From positions 527,008 to 591,007 of the forward strand of contig NZ_RRUE01000001.1 in NCBI RefSeq assembly GCF_003892345.1: 64,000 nucleotides of DNA, read 5' to 3'. Origin of the DNA: Lautropia dentalis. GTDB taxonomy: Bacteria; Pseudomonadota; Gammaproteobacteria; Burkholderiales; Burkholderiaceae_E. A model generated the notes under the pieces. That model saw only the letters and a list, made by a program, of their open reading frames with translations, ran no database searches and was not told where the DNA came from. The position numbers and the translations under genes are program-made. Below are positions 55,336-63,715 of this stretch, piece by piece (the stretch's first letter is position 1; every line of letters starts with the position of its first letter).

Positions 55336-56043
55336 ATGGCTGATCCGCAATGGATCGGCGTTGGCCGCATCCGCGGCAGCCATGGCGTGCACGGTGCGGT
55401 GAAAATCGAGCCCTGGGCGCCTGCATCCGGGTCGGTGCTGCGTCATGCCCGACGCTGGCGTCTGGTCGAGTCTGCTGACGCGGAAGCGCCAGTTGCCGTT
55501 GCGGGCGGGGCTGTGCCCGCACGGCAAGCCTTGGAGGGCAGACGTGAGGAAGGTCCGGTTGCTGATGCAGGCGGCGCTGTTCACGCACCGGTGTCAGGTT
55601 CCCGCGCAGCGGCTCCTTCCTCGCGCACGGCCCCGTCGCTGCCGGGGCGCTCCCGTCCCCTCGTCCTGCCCCAGATCGTCCGGCGTGGCCGCTGCCGCGT
55701 GCAGGGCGACATGCTGGTGGCCGAGCTGGTGCTGCTCGATGGCCAGCCTGCGCTCACGCGCGAACAGGCCATGGCCCTGAAGGGGGTCGAGCTGCAGGTC
55801 GACCGTGCCGACTTTCCGCCGGCCGACGAGGACGAGTTCTATCATGCCGATCTCATCGGCTGCGAGGTGATCGGGCAGGGTGGCGCACGACTGGGTACCG
55901 TGGTGGCCGTGGACGATCACGGCGCCCAGCAGGTGCTGCGACTCGATGACGGCCTGCTGATCCCGTTCGTCGAGGCCATCGTGACCACGGTGGATCTGGC
56001 GGCACGGCGCATCGAGGTCGACTGGGCAGCCGACTGGCGCTGA
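55336..56043 (+). CDS. rimM: Ribosome maturation factor RimM
   Basis: 235 residues (E. coli 182). Binds ribosomal protein S19 and helps mature the 30S head. N-terminal RimM domain IGVGRIRGSHGVHGAVKIEP; C-terminal PRC-barrel EFYHADLIGCEVIG, GARLGTVVAVDDHGAQQVL and PFVEAIV. Odd feature: residues about 46-107 are an Ala/Gly/Arg/Ser-rich insertion (VAVAGGAVPARQALEGRREE and AAAPSSRTAPS) within the N-terminal beta barrel, at a loop. Flanking conserved strands are intact, so the protein is probably functional. Confidence 0.95.
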   Translation: MADPQWIGVGRIRGSHGVHGAVKIEPWAPASGSVLRHARRWRLVESADAEAPVAVAGGAVPARQALEGRREEGPVADAGGAVHAPVSGSRAAAPSSRTAPSLPGRSRPLVLPQIVRRGRCRVQGDMLVAELVLLDGQPALTREQAMALKGVELQVDRADFPPADEDEFYHADLIGCEVIGQGGARLGTVVAVDDHGAQQVLRLDDGLLIPFVEAIVTTVDLAARRIEVDWAADWR

Positions 56044-56052
56044 TGCATTCCC

Positions 56053-56940
56053 GTGGACTTCGAGATCATCACCATCTTCCCCGACCTGATCGAAGCCATT
56101 GCGCCCTATGGCGTGGTGGGGCGTGCGCGTCAGCAGCCCCCGGTGGGGCAGCAGCTTCCAGTGGCGCAGCAGTCCGGGGAGGCGTTGCCGCAGGGAGATC
56201 TGTCTCAAGGGGAACGGCAGCCCCTGCATCCTGCCTCTCCGGCAGAGGATCCTCCGGTTCGCAGTTCTCGTGTCCGGCATGCGCCCGATGCCTACTTCCT
56301 GCGCTGCTGGAATCCGCGTGACTACACCTTCGACAACTATCGCCGCATCGATGATCGTCCCTATGGGGGCGGGCCGGGCATGGTGATGCTGGCCGAGCCA
56401 CTGCTGCGCTGCCTGGCCGATCTGCGCGGGACGCGGGCGCGGGAGGGGCGGCCACCGCTGCCGGTCATCTATCTGTCACCGCAGGGGCAGCATTTTTCGC
56501 AGTCGCGGGCACAGCGGCTGGCGGCCTCGCCCGGCGCCATTCTGCTCTGCGGCCGCTACGAGGCCATCGACCAGCGTTTTCTGGATGCCGAGGTCGATGA
56601 AGAGATATCCATGGGCGATTTCGTGGTGTCGGGCGGCGAATTGCCGGCCATGCTGCTGCTGGATGCGGTGGTACGGCTGCTGCCCGGTGTGCTGAACCAC
56701 GGCGAGTCGGCCGAGCAGGATTCCTTTGCCGACGGGGCGCCGGCCCAGCGGCTGCTCGACTGCCCGCACTACACCCGGCCCGAGGTGCTGCCGCCGGGCC
56801 TGGTGGGCGACGTCGATCCGGCCGTGCCGGCCGTGCTGCTGTCGGGCAATCATCGCGACATCGACCAGTGGCGCCATGCGCGTGCGCTGGAGGCCACCTG
56901 CGCCAAACGGCCCGACCTGCTGGTGGATCTGGGCAGTTGA
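56053..56940 (+). CDS. trmD: tRNA (guanine-N1-)-methyltransferase TrmD
   Basis: 295 residues (E. coli 255). Makes m1G37 in tRNAs reading CNN codons, preventing frameshifts. Knot-fold motifs: IYLSPQGQHFSQ, LLCGRYEAIDQRFLD, DEEISMGDFVVSGGELPAM, and substrate loop DDRPYGGGPGMVM. Odd feature: residues about 27-72 are a Gln/Pro-rich insertion (RQQPPVGQQLPVAQQ) between YGVVGRA and the strand DAYFLRCWNPRDYT, where E. coli has about seven residues. GTG start at 56053, since MDFEIITIFP is the family N-terminus. Ten bases after rimM. Confidence 0.96.
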   Translation: MDFEIITIFPDLIEAIAPYGVVGRARQQPPVGQQLPVAQQSGEALPQGDLSQGERQPLHPASPAEDPPVRSSRVRHAPDAYFLRCWNPRDYTFDNYRRIDDRPYGGGPGMVMLAEPLLRCLADLRGTRAREGRPPLPVIYLSPQGQHFSQSRAQRLAASPGAILLCGRYEAIDQRFLDAEVDEEISMGDFVVSGGELPAMLLLDAVVRLLPGVLNHGESAEQDSFADGAPAQRLLDCPHYTRPEVLPPGLVGDVDPAVPAVLLSGNHRDIDQWRHARALEATCAKRPDLLVDLGS

Positions 56941-56967
56941 TGGGGGTTCCGTTACCCGGTCCATCCG

Positions 56968-57555
56968 TCACCCGGCCCATCCGTTGTCGGCCGGCACGAT
57001 CTGCGGCTCCCGTTCTGCATCGAACAGGCCGGGCTCCCGGTCAGGGGCGGTTTCGCCGCGCTCATGGGCCAGCAGCCAGTCCTTGCGCTGCATGCCGCCG
57101 GCATAGCCGGTCAGCGAGCCGTCCTTGCCAATGACCCTGTGACAGGGAATGACCACGGCTATCCGGTTCGAGCCGATGGCCGCCCCCACCGCGCGCACGG
57201 CATCGGGACGCCCGAGACGTTCGGCCATGGCCTGATAGTGGGTGGTGTGGCCAAACGGAATCGTGCCCAGTTCAGCCCAGACCCGTCGCTGGAAATCGGT
57301 GCCCGGGGTGTGCAGGGCGATGTCGAAAGCATGACGGGTGCCCTGGAAGTATTCGGCAATTTCGCGGGCAGCCTGGCGCGTGTGTTCGTTTTCGCGCAGT
57401 ACGGTGCGTGCCCGCAGGCGCTTCTCCAGGTCGCGGCTTTCGCGCTCGATCCGTTCGGCACGGGCAAATTCGAGCAGGCAGACGCCCTGGTCCGTGGCGC
57501 TGACGTACATGGGGCCAAGCGGCGTGGAAAAGCGCTGGCTGCAGATGAGGGTCAT
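56968..57555 (-). CDS. ogt: Methylated-DNA-protein cysteine methyltransferase
   Basis: 195 residues. Suicide repair enzyme that takes methyl groups from O6-methylguanine. Active-site motif IPCHRVIGKDGSLTGYAGG with its acceptor Cys, and the preceding RAVGAAIGSN; the DNA-binding helix-turn-helix is TTHYQAMAERLGRPDAVRAV. Sits on the opposite strand between trmD and rplS, which are neighbours in one operon in most bacteria, so it interrupts that operon here. C-terminal 25 residues not conserved. Confidence 0.95.
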   Translation of the reverse strand: MTLICSQRFSTPLGPMYVSATDQGVCLLEFARAERIERESRDLEKRLRARTVLRENEHTRQAAREIAEYFQGTRHAFDIALHTPGTDFQRRVWAELGTIPFGHTTHYQAMAERLGRPDAVRAVGAAIGSNRIAVVIPCHRVIGKDGSLTGYAGGMQRKDWLLAHERGETAPDREPGLFDAEREPQIVPADNGWAG

Positions 57556-57640
57556 GGCGTGTCTCCTGGTTTTGTTGCCGGCTGCCCGCAGGTGCTGGCA
57601 TCTGTCACTGATCCGTCACGGGAAACGTTCCGGGGCCAGC

Positions 57641-57699
57641 TCATTCATCCTGATCCCGGGGCCAACGCGCTCGCAGACTTTTGCAGCGTCCTCCTCTGG
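57641..57699 (+). repeat. Half copy of fold-back family 2 upstream of rplS
   Basis: CTCATTCATCCTGATCCCGG, then GGCCAACGCGCTCGCAGACT and TTTGCAGCGTCCTCCT, matches the right half of the full copy (35770-35822) with scattered changes. The left half is missing. Confidence 0.75.
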
Positions 57700-57717
57700 T
57701 GCAGCGACTCATCGACA

Positions 57718-57726
57718 TGCTATCAT
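57718..57726 (+). promoter_or_regulatory. Candidate extended -10 promoter of rplS
   Basis: TGCTATCAT is an extended -10 element (TGn plus TATCAT, 5 of 6), 87 bp before the rplS ATG. A separate promoter is expected because ogt cuts rplS off from the rpsP promoter. Confidence 0.4.
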
Positions 57727-57812
57727 CAGCAGCTTGACCTGACTGCATCCTCTGGCTGGGCACAAACCCTTTCCAACAACAGCCCCGTGCATGATGCCAT
57801 GGAGTTATCGTC

Positions 57813-58214
57813 ATGAATCTGATCGCCCAGCTCGAACAGGAAGAAATTTCCCGCCTCGGCAAACAAATCCCCGCCTTTGCTCCCGGTGACACCGTGGCCG
57901 TGGCCGTGAACGTGGTGGAAGGCTCGCGCAAGCGCGTGCAGGTGTACGAAGGCGTGGTCATCGCCAAGCGCAACCGGGGTCTGAACAGCGCCTTCACCGT
58001 GCGCAAGATCTCCTCGGGCGAGGGCGTCGAGCGTACGTTCCAGCTGTACTCGCCGCTGATCGCCAGCATCGAGGTCAAACGTCGTGGTGACGTGCGTCGT
58101 GCCAAACTGTACTACCTGCGCAACCTCTCCGGCAAGAAGGCCCGCATCAAGGAAAAACTGCCGGCCCGTACGCAGGCTGCCAAGACCGCCACTTCGGAAG
58201 CCGCCGGAAACTGA
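57813..58214 (+). CDS. rplS: Ribosomal protein bL19
   Basis: 133 residues (E. coli 115). Large-subunit protein at the 30S-50S interface. [56 protein letters not shown] and [17 protein letters not shown] are family blocks. The C-terminal 18 residues ([16 protein letters not shown]) extend beyond the usual end. Separated from trmD by the inverted ogt gene. Confidence 0.98.
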   Translation: MNLIAQLEQEEISRLGKQIPAFAPGDTVAVAVNVVEGSRKRVQVYEGVVIAKRNRGLNSAFTVRKISSGEGVERTFQLYSPLIASIEVKRRGDVRRAKLYYLRNLSGKKARIKEKLPARTQAAKTATSEAAGN

Positions 58215-58230
58215 TCGGCCCGGCAGGGCC
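58213..58230 (+). terminator. Hairpin overlapping the rplS stop
   Basis: TCGGCCC (58213-58219) and GGGCCGA (58224-58230) form a perfect 7-bp stem with a 4-nt loop in the 39-bp gap to nudL. There is no U-run, so it may only slow or stabilise transcripts. Confidence 0.3.
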
Positions 58231-58253
58231 GACGGCAACGCAGGGGTATCCCC

Positions 58254-59000
58254 GTGCAAGCCTCGTCAAACCCTGTTTTCGATCCGGCCCGGGCGCCGCT
58301 CGCCGCGATGCCCGCCGGGTCTCCCAGGCAACCGCTGTCCGACCATCGCCTGCAGGGCGAATGGATCCGGCAGCGGTTTTTGCATCCGCCGTCCCGGTGG
58401 TCGCTGGAGGCCGAAAGCAATGCCGAACGCCCGACCGGCGAAGGGCTGCTGGACAGAGATTCCCCGGCCCTGATTCCCGCTGCCGTTCTGGTTCCGCTGC
58501 TGCCCACTCCTGACGGGCTGCAGGTGCTGCTCACGGTACGCAGCAACCGGCTGCGCAAGCACCGCGGACAGATTGCCTTTCCCGGTGGCCGCCTCGATGC
58601 CGGTGATGCGTCGGTGGAGGCGGCGGCACTGCGCGAGGCCCGTGAGGAAACTGGTCTTATGCCCGCGCAGGTTTCGGTGCTGGGCACGTTGCCCACCATG
58701 GCCACGGGCACGGGTTTCTGGGTCACGCCGGTGGTGGGGCTGCTCGATGCAGCCGTGCGGCTGGACGGGCTGACACTGTCACCCGATGAGGTGCAGGAAG
58801 CCTTTCTGGTGCCGCTGGCCTTTCTGATGAATCCGGCGCGGCACCAGCGTCGCATCGGCCGCTGGCAGCAGCAGGGTCAGACCGTCCAGCGCTCCTTCCT
58901 TGCCATGCCCTGGCGGGCACCGGACGGCCGTTCCTACTTCATCTGGGGCGCAACGGCGACGATCCTGCGCAATTTCTACCACTTCCTCGCCGCGGACTGA
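58254..59000 (+). CDS. nudL: CoA pyrophosphatase, Nudix family
   Basis: 248 residues. Nudix box GRLDAGDASVEAAALREAREETGL (two pieces: GRLDAGDASVEAA and ALREAREETGL) and the CoA-pyrophosphatase-specific HRGQIAFPGG just before it, as in NudL/YeaB. Hydrolyses CoA or oxidised CoA to phosphopantetheine and 3',5'-ADP. The N-terminal 75 residues are longer than in E. coli (whole protein 192) and partly non-conserved. GTG start at 58254, 39 bp after rplS on the same strand. Confidence 0.88.
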   Translation: MQASSNPVFDPARAPLAAMPAGSPRQPLSDHRLQGEWIRQRFLHPPSRWSLEAESNAERPTGEGLLDRDSPALIPAAVLVPLLPTPDGLQVLLTVRSNRLRKHRGQIAFPGGRLDAGDASVEAAALREAREETGLMPAQVSVLGTLPTMATGTGFWVTPVVGLLDAAVRLDGLTLSPDEVQEAFLVPLAFLMNPARHQRRIGRWQQQGQTVQRSFLAMPWRAPDGRSYFIWGATATILRNFYHFLAAD

Positions 59001-59111
59001 GGTTCGTCCCGGTGTTCAGGGCTCCGAATGGCACCTCATCCATCCAGAGCCCTGGCCGTGCATCACGGCGTCATGACCTCACACGGTCCCTCGGTTTTGC
59101 GGCGTCAGGCT

Positions 59112-61382
59112 TCACGGCTGCCCGCCTGCAGAAGCCTTCTGGATGGCCTTGCGTACTAGCGCCTTGCGTTGCTGCGTCCGCAGGGACTTCGCCGACTGTA
59201 TCTGCTGCTGGCTGATATCCGTCATCCAGTAGCGAACCTGACCGGGTTGTCCGCTGGATGTCAGGTCGTCAGTGACGCGGATGCCCCGAAAGGTCAGCGG
59301 CAGGTCCAGGCGCCATTCGGCGGGCACTTCCCAGCGGCTGCAGGTGGTCCGTCTGGTCTTCAGCACCTCCTGCTGCAGGCACAGCCAGAACTGCCGTTCA
59401 TACGGCGCCTGCTGGGCGACGCTCTGGACCGACAGGGCCACTTTTTCGCCCTGCACATTGGTCCAAGTCTGCACGGCCGGCTCCGGCGGCACCATGCGGT
59501 CGGCGTACAGGCTGGTGTTGTGGTCGGTGGAGAGACTCACCGTGCCATCGCCGGGCGTCTGTGTACCGTCCGGGATGATCGGACCATAGCCCGCTTCTGC
59601 TTTTGCATGCACGCTGCTTCCCAGGGTGAGCAGTTCCCGGCCGGGCACCGGATCGCCGTCCACGCCGAACAGGAAACGTCCCGGCGTGAAGAAGCTGTCC
59701 TGCCCGTCATGATAGCCGTCGAAGTACCGGCCCATGTGCGCTTCGAGCGTCAGCGCTGCCGTCAGGCTGTTGAACGCGAAGCCCGGGTATTGCTGCGTGT
59801 ATTCCTGATGCAGGAAGCTCGTGAACTGGGTGTGATAGTGGGGCGGAGAGGGAGGATTGTCGCGGTCGGATGGCTCCTGGAAGCTGGACCAGCCCTCGAT
59901 GCCGGGCGGCACCCCTTCCTGCTGGATGGCATGACCATCCGGGCCGGGGCCGCTCCACAGGCTGGCGGACCATCCACGATAGGCCTCGCCCAGTCCCCAG
60001 GGAACGATTTCCACGATCTGGGTCAGGGCGGCAGCCACGGCGTCGCCACGCACCCCGTTCGGCCCAACCGCCGGGTTGGCATAGCCCGGGTAGGCGGCGG
60101 ATGACTGCCAGTACAGCTGTCTGTCCGCGCGGTCCGGTGCCTCTTTGGTGGGGGTGTCGCTGGCCTTGCGGCCATCGGCCACGTACAGGCCACGATACTC
60201 GAGGTTGCCGCCCGTATCCACATTCTCCGGCACCTGCCAGATGGTGCAGGTCAGCCGCTGCAGCTCGGGCAGCTGCGTGTTCAGGCACAGTCTCGCCTCC
60301 CGTGCGCTGGCACCGGCGAGCAGCAGCAGCTGCAGCCTGCTGCCATCGGGCTGCTGCCATTCCTGAATCGCGTCATTGAAGGAGAAGCGGCCATCGAAGC
60401 CGATGGTGCGGGGCGTGCCCGGGGCGCTGAACTGCTGGGTGCGGGGGGTCTTGCCGTCGGCGACCTGGACCGATGCCGTGCGCGTCAGGGCAATCGAGAC
60501 CTTGTCGCGGAAACCCTCGTACTGGCGTCCTTCGTATCTGGGCAGGAAGTAGCCCTCTCCCGTGATTTCCATGGGGAGCGTGACATTCAGGGCCGCAAAA
60601 TCGGTGCTGGTGCTGGTGCTGGTGCTGGTGCTGGTGCTGGTGCTGGTGCTGGTGCTGGTGCCGGCCGTGTCCGTGCCGCTTCCGGCCGTGCTGGTCGTGC
60701 TGGTCGTGCTGGCCGCGCCGGAGGGAATGGCCTGGGTGTCGAGATTGTAGGCGTAGTGCCGGTCGTCCTGTCCGGATTTCGTGAGTGACTGGCCGCCGAG
60801 CACGTTGGGGCGCTTGCCCAGCGCGTCCAGATCCGGGCTGCCTTTCGGGCCAGGGCCCTGCCAGGGATAGGCAGGCCAGACCCGGGCGGTTGGCGTCTTG
60901 CCGTTCCATTGGGTGCCTTCCAGCAGCATGGCCTGCAGCACCCTGCCACTGATGCCTTTCGCGTCGATGGCCACGGGGCCGGCGGCGGATGCCGTCGCGT
61001 TCCCGTCTGCCTTGCCGGCGGCAGCCGTACTGCTGTCTGCTGCGCTGCCGCTGGCCGTTCCGGTGCCATTGACCGGCTGGCTGCTGCCTGCCGCTGTGCT
61101 GCCGTTGGCCTGCTGGCCATCGCGCTGTCCGGCATGGGATGCCGGTGCCCCGGAGGTGGCCTTGACGGTCGGTTGCTGGTCTGTCGTCGGGGTGCCGTCA
61201 CCGCAGCCGGCCATCAGGCAGGCCAGCGCGGCTGCCGTGGCAAGGCCCAGCGGGTGCGGCCGGAACAGGGCATCGTGGCCCCGCGGGTTGCGGTGTGTCC
61301 GTGCGCCCGCAAAGCTGCCGGCGGGTGATGCCTGATCGTGACGCGGTGCGCGAGAGGAGGGGGAATGTCCGGTGTTGCCCAT
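59112..61382 (-). CDS. Large predicted lipoprotein of unknown function
   Basis: 756 residues. An Arg/His-rich lead precedes a hydrophobic stretch LGLATAAALACLMAGC with a lipobox Cys at about residue 60, giving a long n-region. A Thr/Ser/Ala/Gly-rich linker to about 150 follows, then two Ser/Thr stretches near 220-265, the second a TS repeat from a hexanucleotide tract. The remaining 490 residues contain paired cysteines in two similar blocks (LCLNTQ...LTCTIWQVPENV and LCLQQE...TTCSRWEVPAEW), suggesting an internal repeat of a carbohydrate- or protein-binding type fold. No family was recognised. GGAGAAAGGAC leads straight into the ATG at 61382. Convergent with nudL. Confidence 0.65.
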   Translation of the reverse strand: MGNTGHSPSSRAPRHDQASPAGSFAGARTHRNPRGHDALFRPHPLGLATAAALACLMAGCGDGTPTTDQQPTVKATSGAPASHAGQRDGQQANGSTAAGSSQPVNGTGTASGSAADSSTAAAGKADGNATASAAGPVAIDAKGISGRVLQAMLLEGTQWNGKTPTARVWPAYPWQGPGPKGSPDLDALGKRPNVLGGQSLTKSGQDDRHYAYNLDTQAIPSGAASTTSTTSTAGSGTDTAGTSTSTSTSTSTSTSTSTSTDFAALNVTLPMEITGEGYFLPRYEGRQYEGFRDKVSIALTRTASVQVADGKTPRTQQFSAPGTPRTIGFDGRFSFNDAIQEWQQPDGSRLQLLLLAGASAREARLCLNTQLPELQRLTCTIWQVPENVDTGGNLEYRGLYVADGRKASDTPTKEAPDRADRQLYWQSSAAYPGYANPAVGPNGVRGDAVAAALTQIVEIVPWGLGEAYRGWSASLWSGPGPDGHAIQQEGVPPGIEGWSSFQEPSDRDNPPSPPHYHTQFTSFLHQEYTQQYPGFAFNSLTAALTLEAHMGRYFDGYHDGQDSFFTPGRFLFGVDGDPVPGRELLTLGSSVHAKAEAGYGPIIPDGTQTPGDGTVSLSTDHNTSLYADRMVPPEPAVQTWTNVQGEKVALSVQSVAQQAPYERQFWLCLQQEVLKTRRTTCSRWEVPAEWRLDLPLTFRGIRVTDDLTSSGQPGQVRYWMTDISQQQIQSAKSLRTQQRKALVRKAIQKASAGGQP
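60603..60660. repeat. Hexanucleotide tandem repeat (GGTGCT)9.7
   Basis: Almost ten perfect GGTGCT units (AGCACC on the coding strand) encode a Ser-Thr run in the lipoprotein. Perfect units indicate recent slippage; changes in copy number keep the frame. Confidence 0.95.
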
Positions 61383-61816
61383 GTCCTTTCTCCGTAACGT
61401 GGTGGACCCTGTGAAGACCATAGACCCACCCCGTCACGGACAGGGCAAAGATTGAACATTGTTACATTACCCAAGGCTTTTTGGGAGTTTTTGCGAACGC
61501 CAATACAACGCGACGTTATGGAATCGTTTCTGGCGGCTTGCAACGCCGCAGTGAATCGTTGCAGGAGGTCGGGGCGCTGTTGTGTGTGTCCAGTGCCTGT
61601 CATGGAGGCGGCAACCCAGTTTGTACCCGGACCCATTGATGGGAGGTTCCCAGCGTGTGCCCGGGCGCATGAGTGCGTGTCATGGGCTCTCTCGTTGCCC
61701 GCGCTACCCCCGACTGTCTGCTGACCGGGGCCTTGTGCAGGCGAGGCTGTCTCTTGTCAGGCAGGCGGTGCCGGTGATGCACGACTGGGGCCAGTCTGGA
61801 GGGGCTGCCTTTTGAT
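61383..61816. other. 434-bp gap between rsgA and the lipoprotein gene
   Basis: Both neighbours are on the minus strand. No gene or repeat family recognised. An AT-richer part at 61450-61520 (TTGAACATTGTTACATTACC) may hold the lipoprotein promoter. Confidence 0.4.
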
Positions 61817-63667
61817 TCAGTCGTACTGCGCCAGCTGCTGGAACAGCCTGTAGCGGTGCGCGTCGATCCTGCCCTGCTCGGCCGCTGCCCGGATGGCGCA
61901 GCCCGGTTCGTCGTGGTGCATACAGTCGTTGAAGCGGCAGTGGCCCAGGTAGGGACGGAATTCCGGCATGGCGTGCAGCAGCTGCCAGTGACTCAGGTGG
62001 GCCAGCTCGAACTGCTGGAAGCCCGGGGTGTCGATCAGCCAGCTCTGGCCGTCGTCGAGCAGGAAGGCCCGGCTGAAGGTGGTGGTATGGCGCCCGCTGG
62101 CCAGTGCCTCGGAAATTTCGCTGGTCTGCTGGCCGGCGGAGGGGACCAGCGCATTGAGCAGGGTGGATTTGCCCATGCCGCTCTGGCCCAGCAGGACGGT
62201 GCGCTTGCCGGTCAGACGCTTGCGCACCGGTATCAGCGAGTCGGGATCCTTCAGGGCCGAGATGGGCAGCATCGGGTAGCCCAGCTTTTCATAGACGCGG
62301 GCACGCGCCTGCACCTCGCTGAAGGTGCGGGTCAGATCCTGCTTGGTGACCAGCACGAGCACGGGAATGCCCTCGGCCGTGAGGCCGAGCAGCAGGCGCA
62401 TCAGCAGGGCTTCGTCGAACGCCGGGTAGCCGCTGATCAGCACGGCGGCCTGATCGACGTTGGCGGCGATGATCTTCTGGCGGAAGGCATCGCTGCGCAT
62501 CACGCGGTTGCGGCGGGGGCCGACGCGCTCGATGGCGCATTCGCCGTTGGCCGCATGACGGTACACCACGTGGTCGCCGACCACGCAGTCCACCCGGCGG
62601 CCGACCGTCATGGCGGTGATGTATTCGCCGCCATGGTCTGGTGCCAGCAGGAAGTGGCGGCCCCAGGCAGCCATCACGTCGGCTTCCAGCCGGTCGGCGC
62701 GGGTCTGGCCACGGTGCGCGAGCTGGGTGCCGGCTTCCGTCTTGCGGCTGAAGGCGCGGGTGCCTCCCGCACGCGGAGCACGCCCCTGACCCCTGCTGGC
62801 CAGTGCCGTGGCTTCGTCCTCGTAACGTGCGCCGGGGTAGTCGTCACCAGGCGGGACGGCTTCGGGAGGCGGGAAGGCGGGACGTGCAACGAGCGCTGGC
62901 CTGCTGCGGGAATCGCCCGCCTTGCGGGGTCTGGCCCGGGGTGCAGCCGGCCTGGCGGACGAGGAAGCCGCAGGCGCGGCACCGGTGGGCAGGGCGTCGG
63001 CAGATGAAGTTCCCGCAGGTGAGCGTGTGGCAGGTGTATCCCCGGCAGATGAAGCCCTGGCAGATGAAACCCTGGCAGGAGGGGGTGTGGCTGGTGCAGG
63101 TTTTGTGGGTACGGGTTTTGCGGATGCGGGTTTGCCTGGTACGGGTACGGTGGGTGTGGGGCCGGCAGATGTGGGTCTGGCAGAAGATGTGGGCCTGGCA
63201 GGAGATGTGGGCCTGGCAGGAGATGTGGGCCTGGCAGGAGATGCGGGCCTGGCAGGAGATGCGGGCCTGGCAGGAGATGCGGGCCTGGCAGGAGGTGCGG
63301 GTTTGGCAGGAGGTGCGGGTTTGGCAGGCGCGGGTACGGGCTTGTCTGGCGTGGGTCTGGCAGGAGTGGACCGGGCAGGAGCAGACCCGGCAGGTGCGGG
63401 CCTGGTCTGCGCACTGCCGGGGAGGGGGCTTTCCTGCGCAGCCTTTCCAGACGATGTGGCGCCTGCTGGCGATACCCTGTCCGCCTTCGGATCCGGTGAA
63501 TTCGGCCGGCCCGTGGGTGATGGCGTACCCGCCGGCGGAACCCGTTCCGGGGGCGGGGCAACCTCGTGATGCGATGGTGAGGCTTCGTCGGGCACGCCGT
63601 GGATGGCGGTGTCGTAGACCTCGATCGAGGGTGGTTCGCCGGGCAGGGTATCGTCTTGCTGGATCAT
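61817..63667 (-). CDS. rsgA: Ribosome small-subunit GTPase RsgA with long repetitive N-terminus
   Basis: 616 residues (E. coli 350). Circularly permuted GTPase that checks late 30S maturation. The C-terminal 285 residues are normal: OB fold from MAAWGRHFLLAPDHG, G4 VTKQD, G1 GQSGMGKSTLLN, G3 IDTPGFQ, and zinc site GHCRFNDCMHHDEPGC. Odd feature: about 330 residues before the OB fold are Pro/Ala/Ser/Arg-rich, built of PARPASPARPTSPAR-like repeats from an 18-bp DNA repeat at 63181-63324 and degenerate flanks. The start at 63667 is uncertain because the extension is not conserved; the frame is open throughout and codon use fits coding. Downstream of an M48 protease gene on the same strand, a common pairing. 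Confidence 0.92.
   Translation of the reverse strand: MIQQDDTLPGEPPSIEVYDTAIHGVPDEASPSHHEVAPPPERVPPAGTPSPTGRPNSPDPKADRVSPAGATSSGKAAQESPLPGSAQTRPAPAGSAPARSTPARPTPDKPVPAPAKPAPPAKPAPPARPASPARPASPARPASPARPTSPARPTSPARPTSSARPTSAGPTPTVPVPGKPASAKPVPTKPAPATPPPARVSSARASSAGDTPATRSPAGTSSADALPTGAAPAASSSARPAAPRARPRKAGDSRSRPALVARPAFPPPEAVPPGDDYPGARYEDEATALASRGQGRAPRAGGTRAFSRKTEAGTQLAHRGQTRADRLEADVMAAWGRHFLLAPDHGGEYITAMTVGRRVDCVVGDHVVYRHAANGECAIERVGPRRNRVMRSDAFRQKIIAANVDQAAVLISGYPAFDEALLMRLLLGLTAEGIPVLVLVTKQDLTRTFSEVQARARVYEKLGYPMLPISALKDPDSLIPVRKRLTGKRTVLLGQSGMGKSTLLNALVPSAGQQTSEISEALASGRHTTTFSRAFLLDDGQSWLIDTPGFQQFELAHLSHWQLLHAMPEFRPYLGHCRFNDCMHHDEPGCAIRAAAEQGRIDAHRYRLFQQLAQYD
63181..63324. repeat. Eight 18-bp tandem repeats in the rsgA 5' region
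   Basis: Units of exactly 18 bp (CAGGAGATGTGGGCCTGG and close variants) start at 63181, 63199, 63217, 63235, 63253, 63271, 63289 and 63307. Degenerate 12-18 bp relatives continue on both sides (about 63000-63420). The coding strand gives Pro-Ala-Arg-Pro-(A/T)-Ser. Confidence 0.93.
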
Positions 63668-63715
63668 GGCAGCAGGAACTGTGACGTGATGAAATCTGCG
63701 TGGAATGCGGGGATA

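Noticed and set aside
59017-59054. Terminator between nudL and the lipoprotein gene
   Set aside because: CAGGGCTC/GAGCCCTG pair over a 22-nt loop without a U-run; too weak to list.
61452-61724. 90-codon frame in the gap upstream of the lipoprotein gene
   Set aside because: No ribosome-binding site and no family-like sequence; ordinary chance frame.
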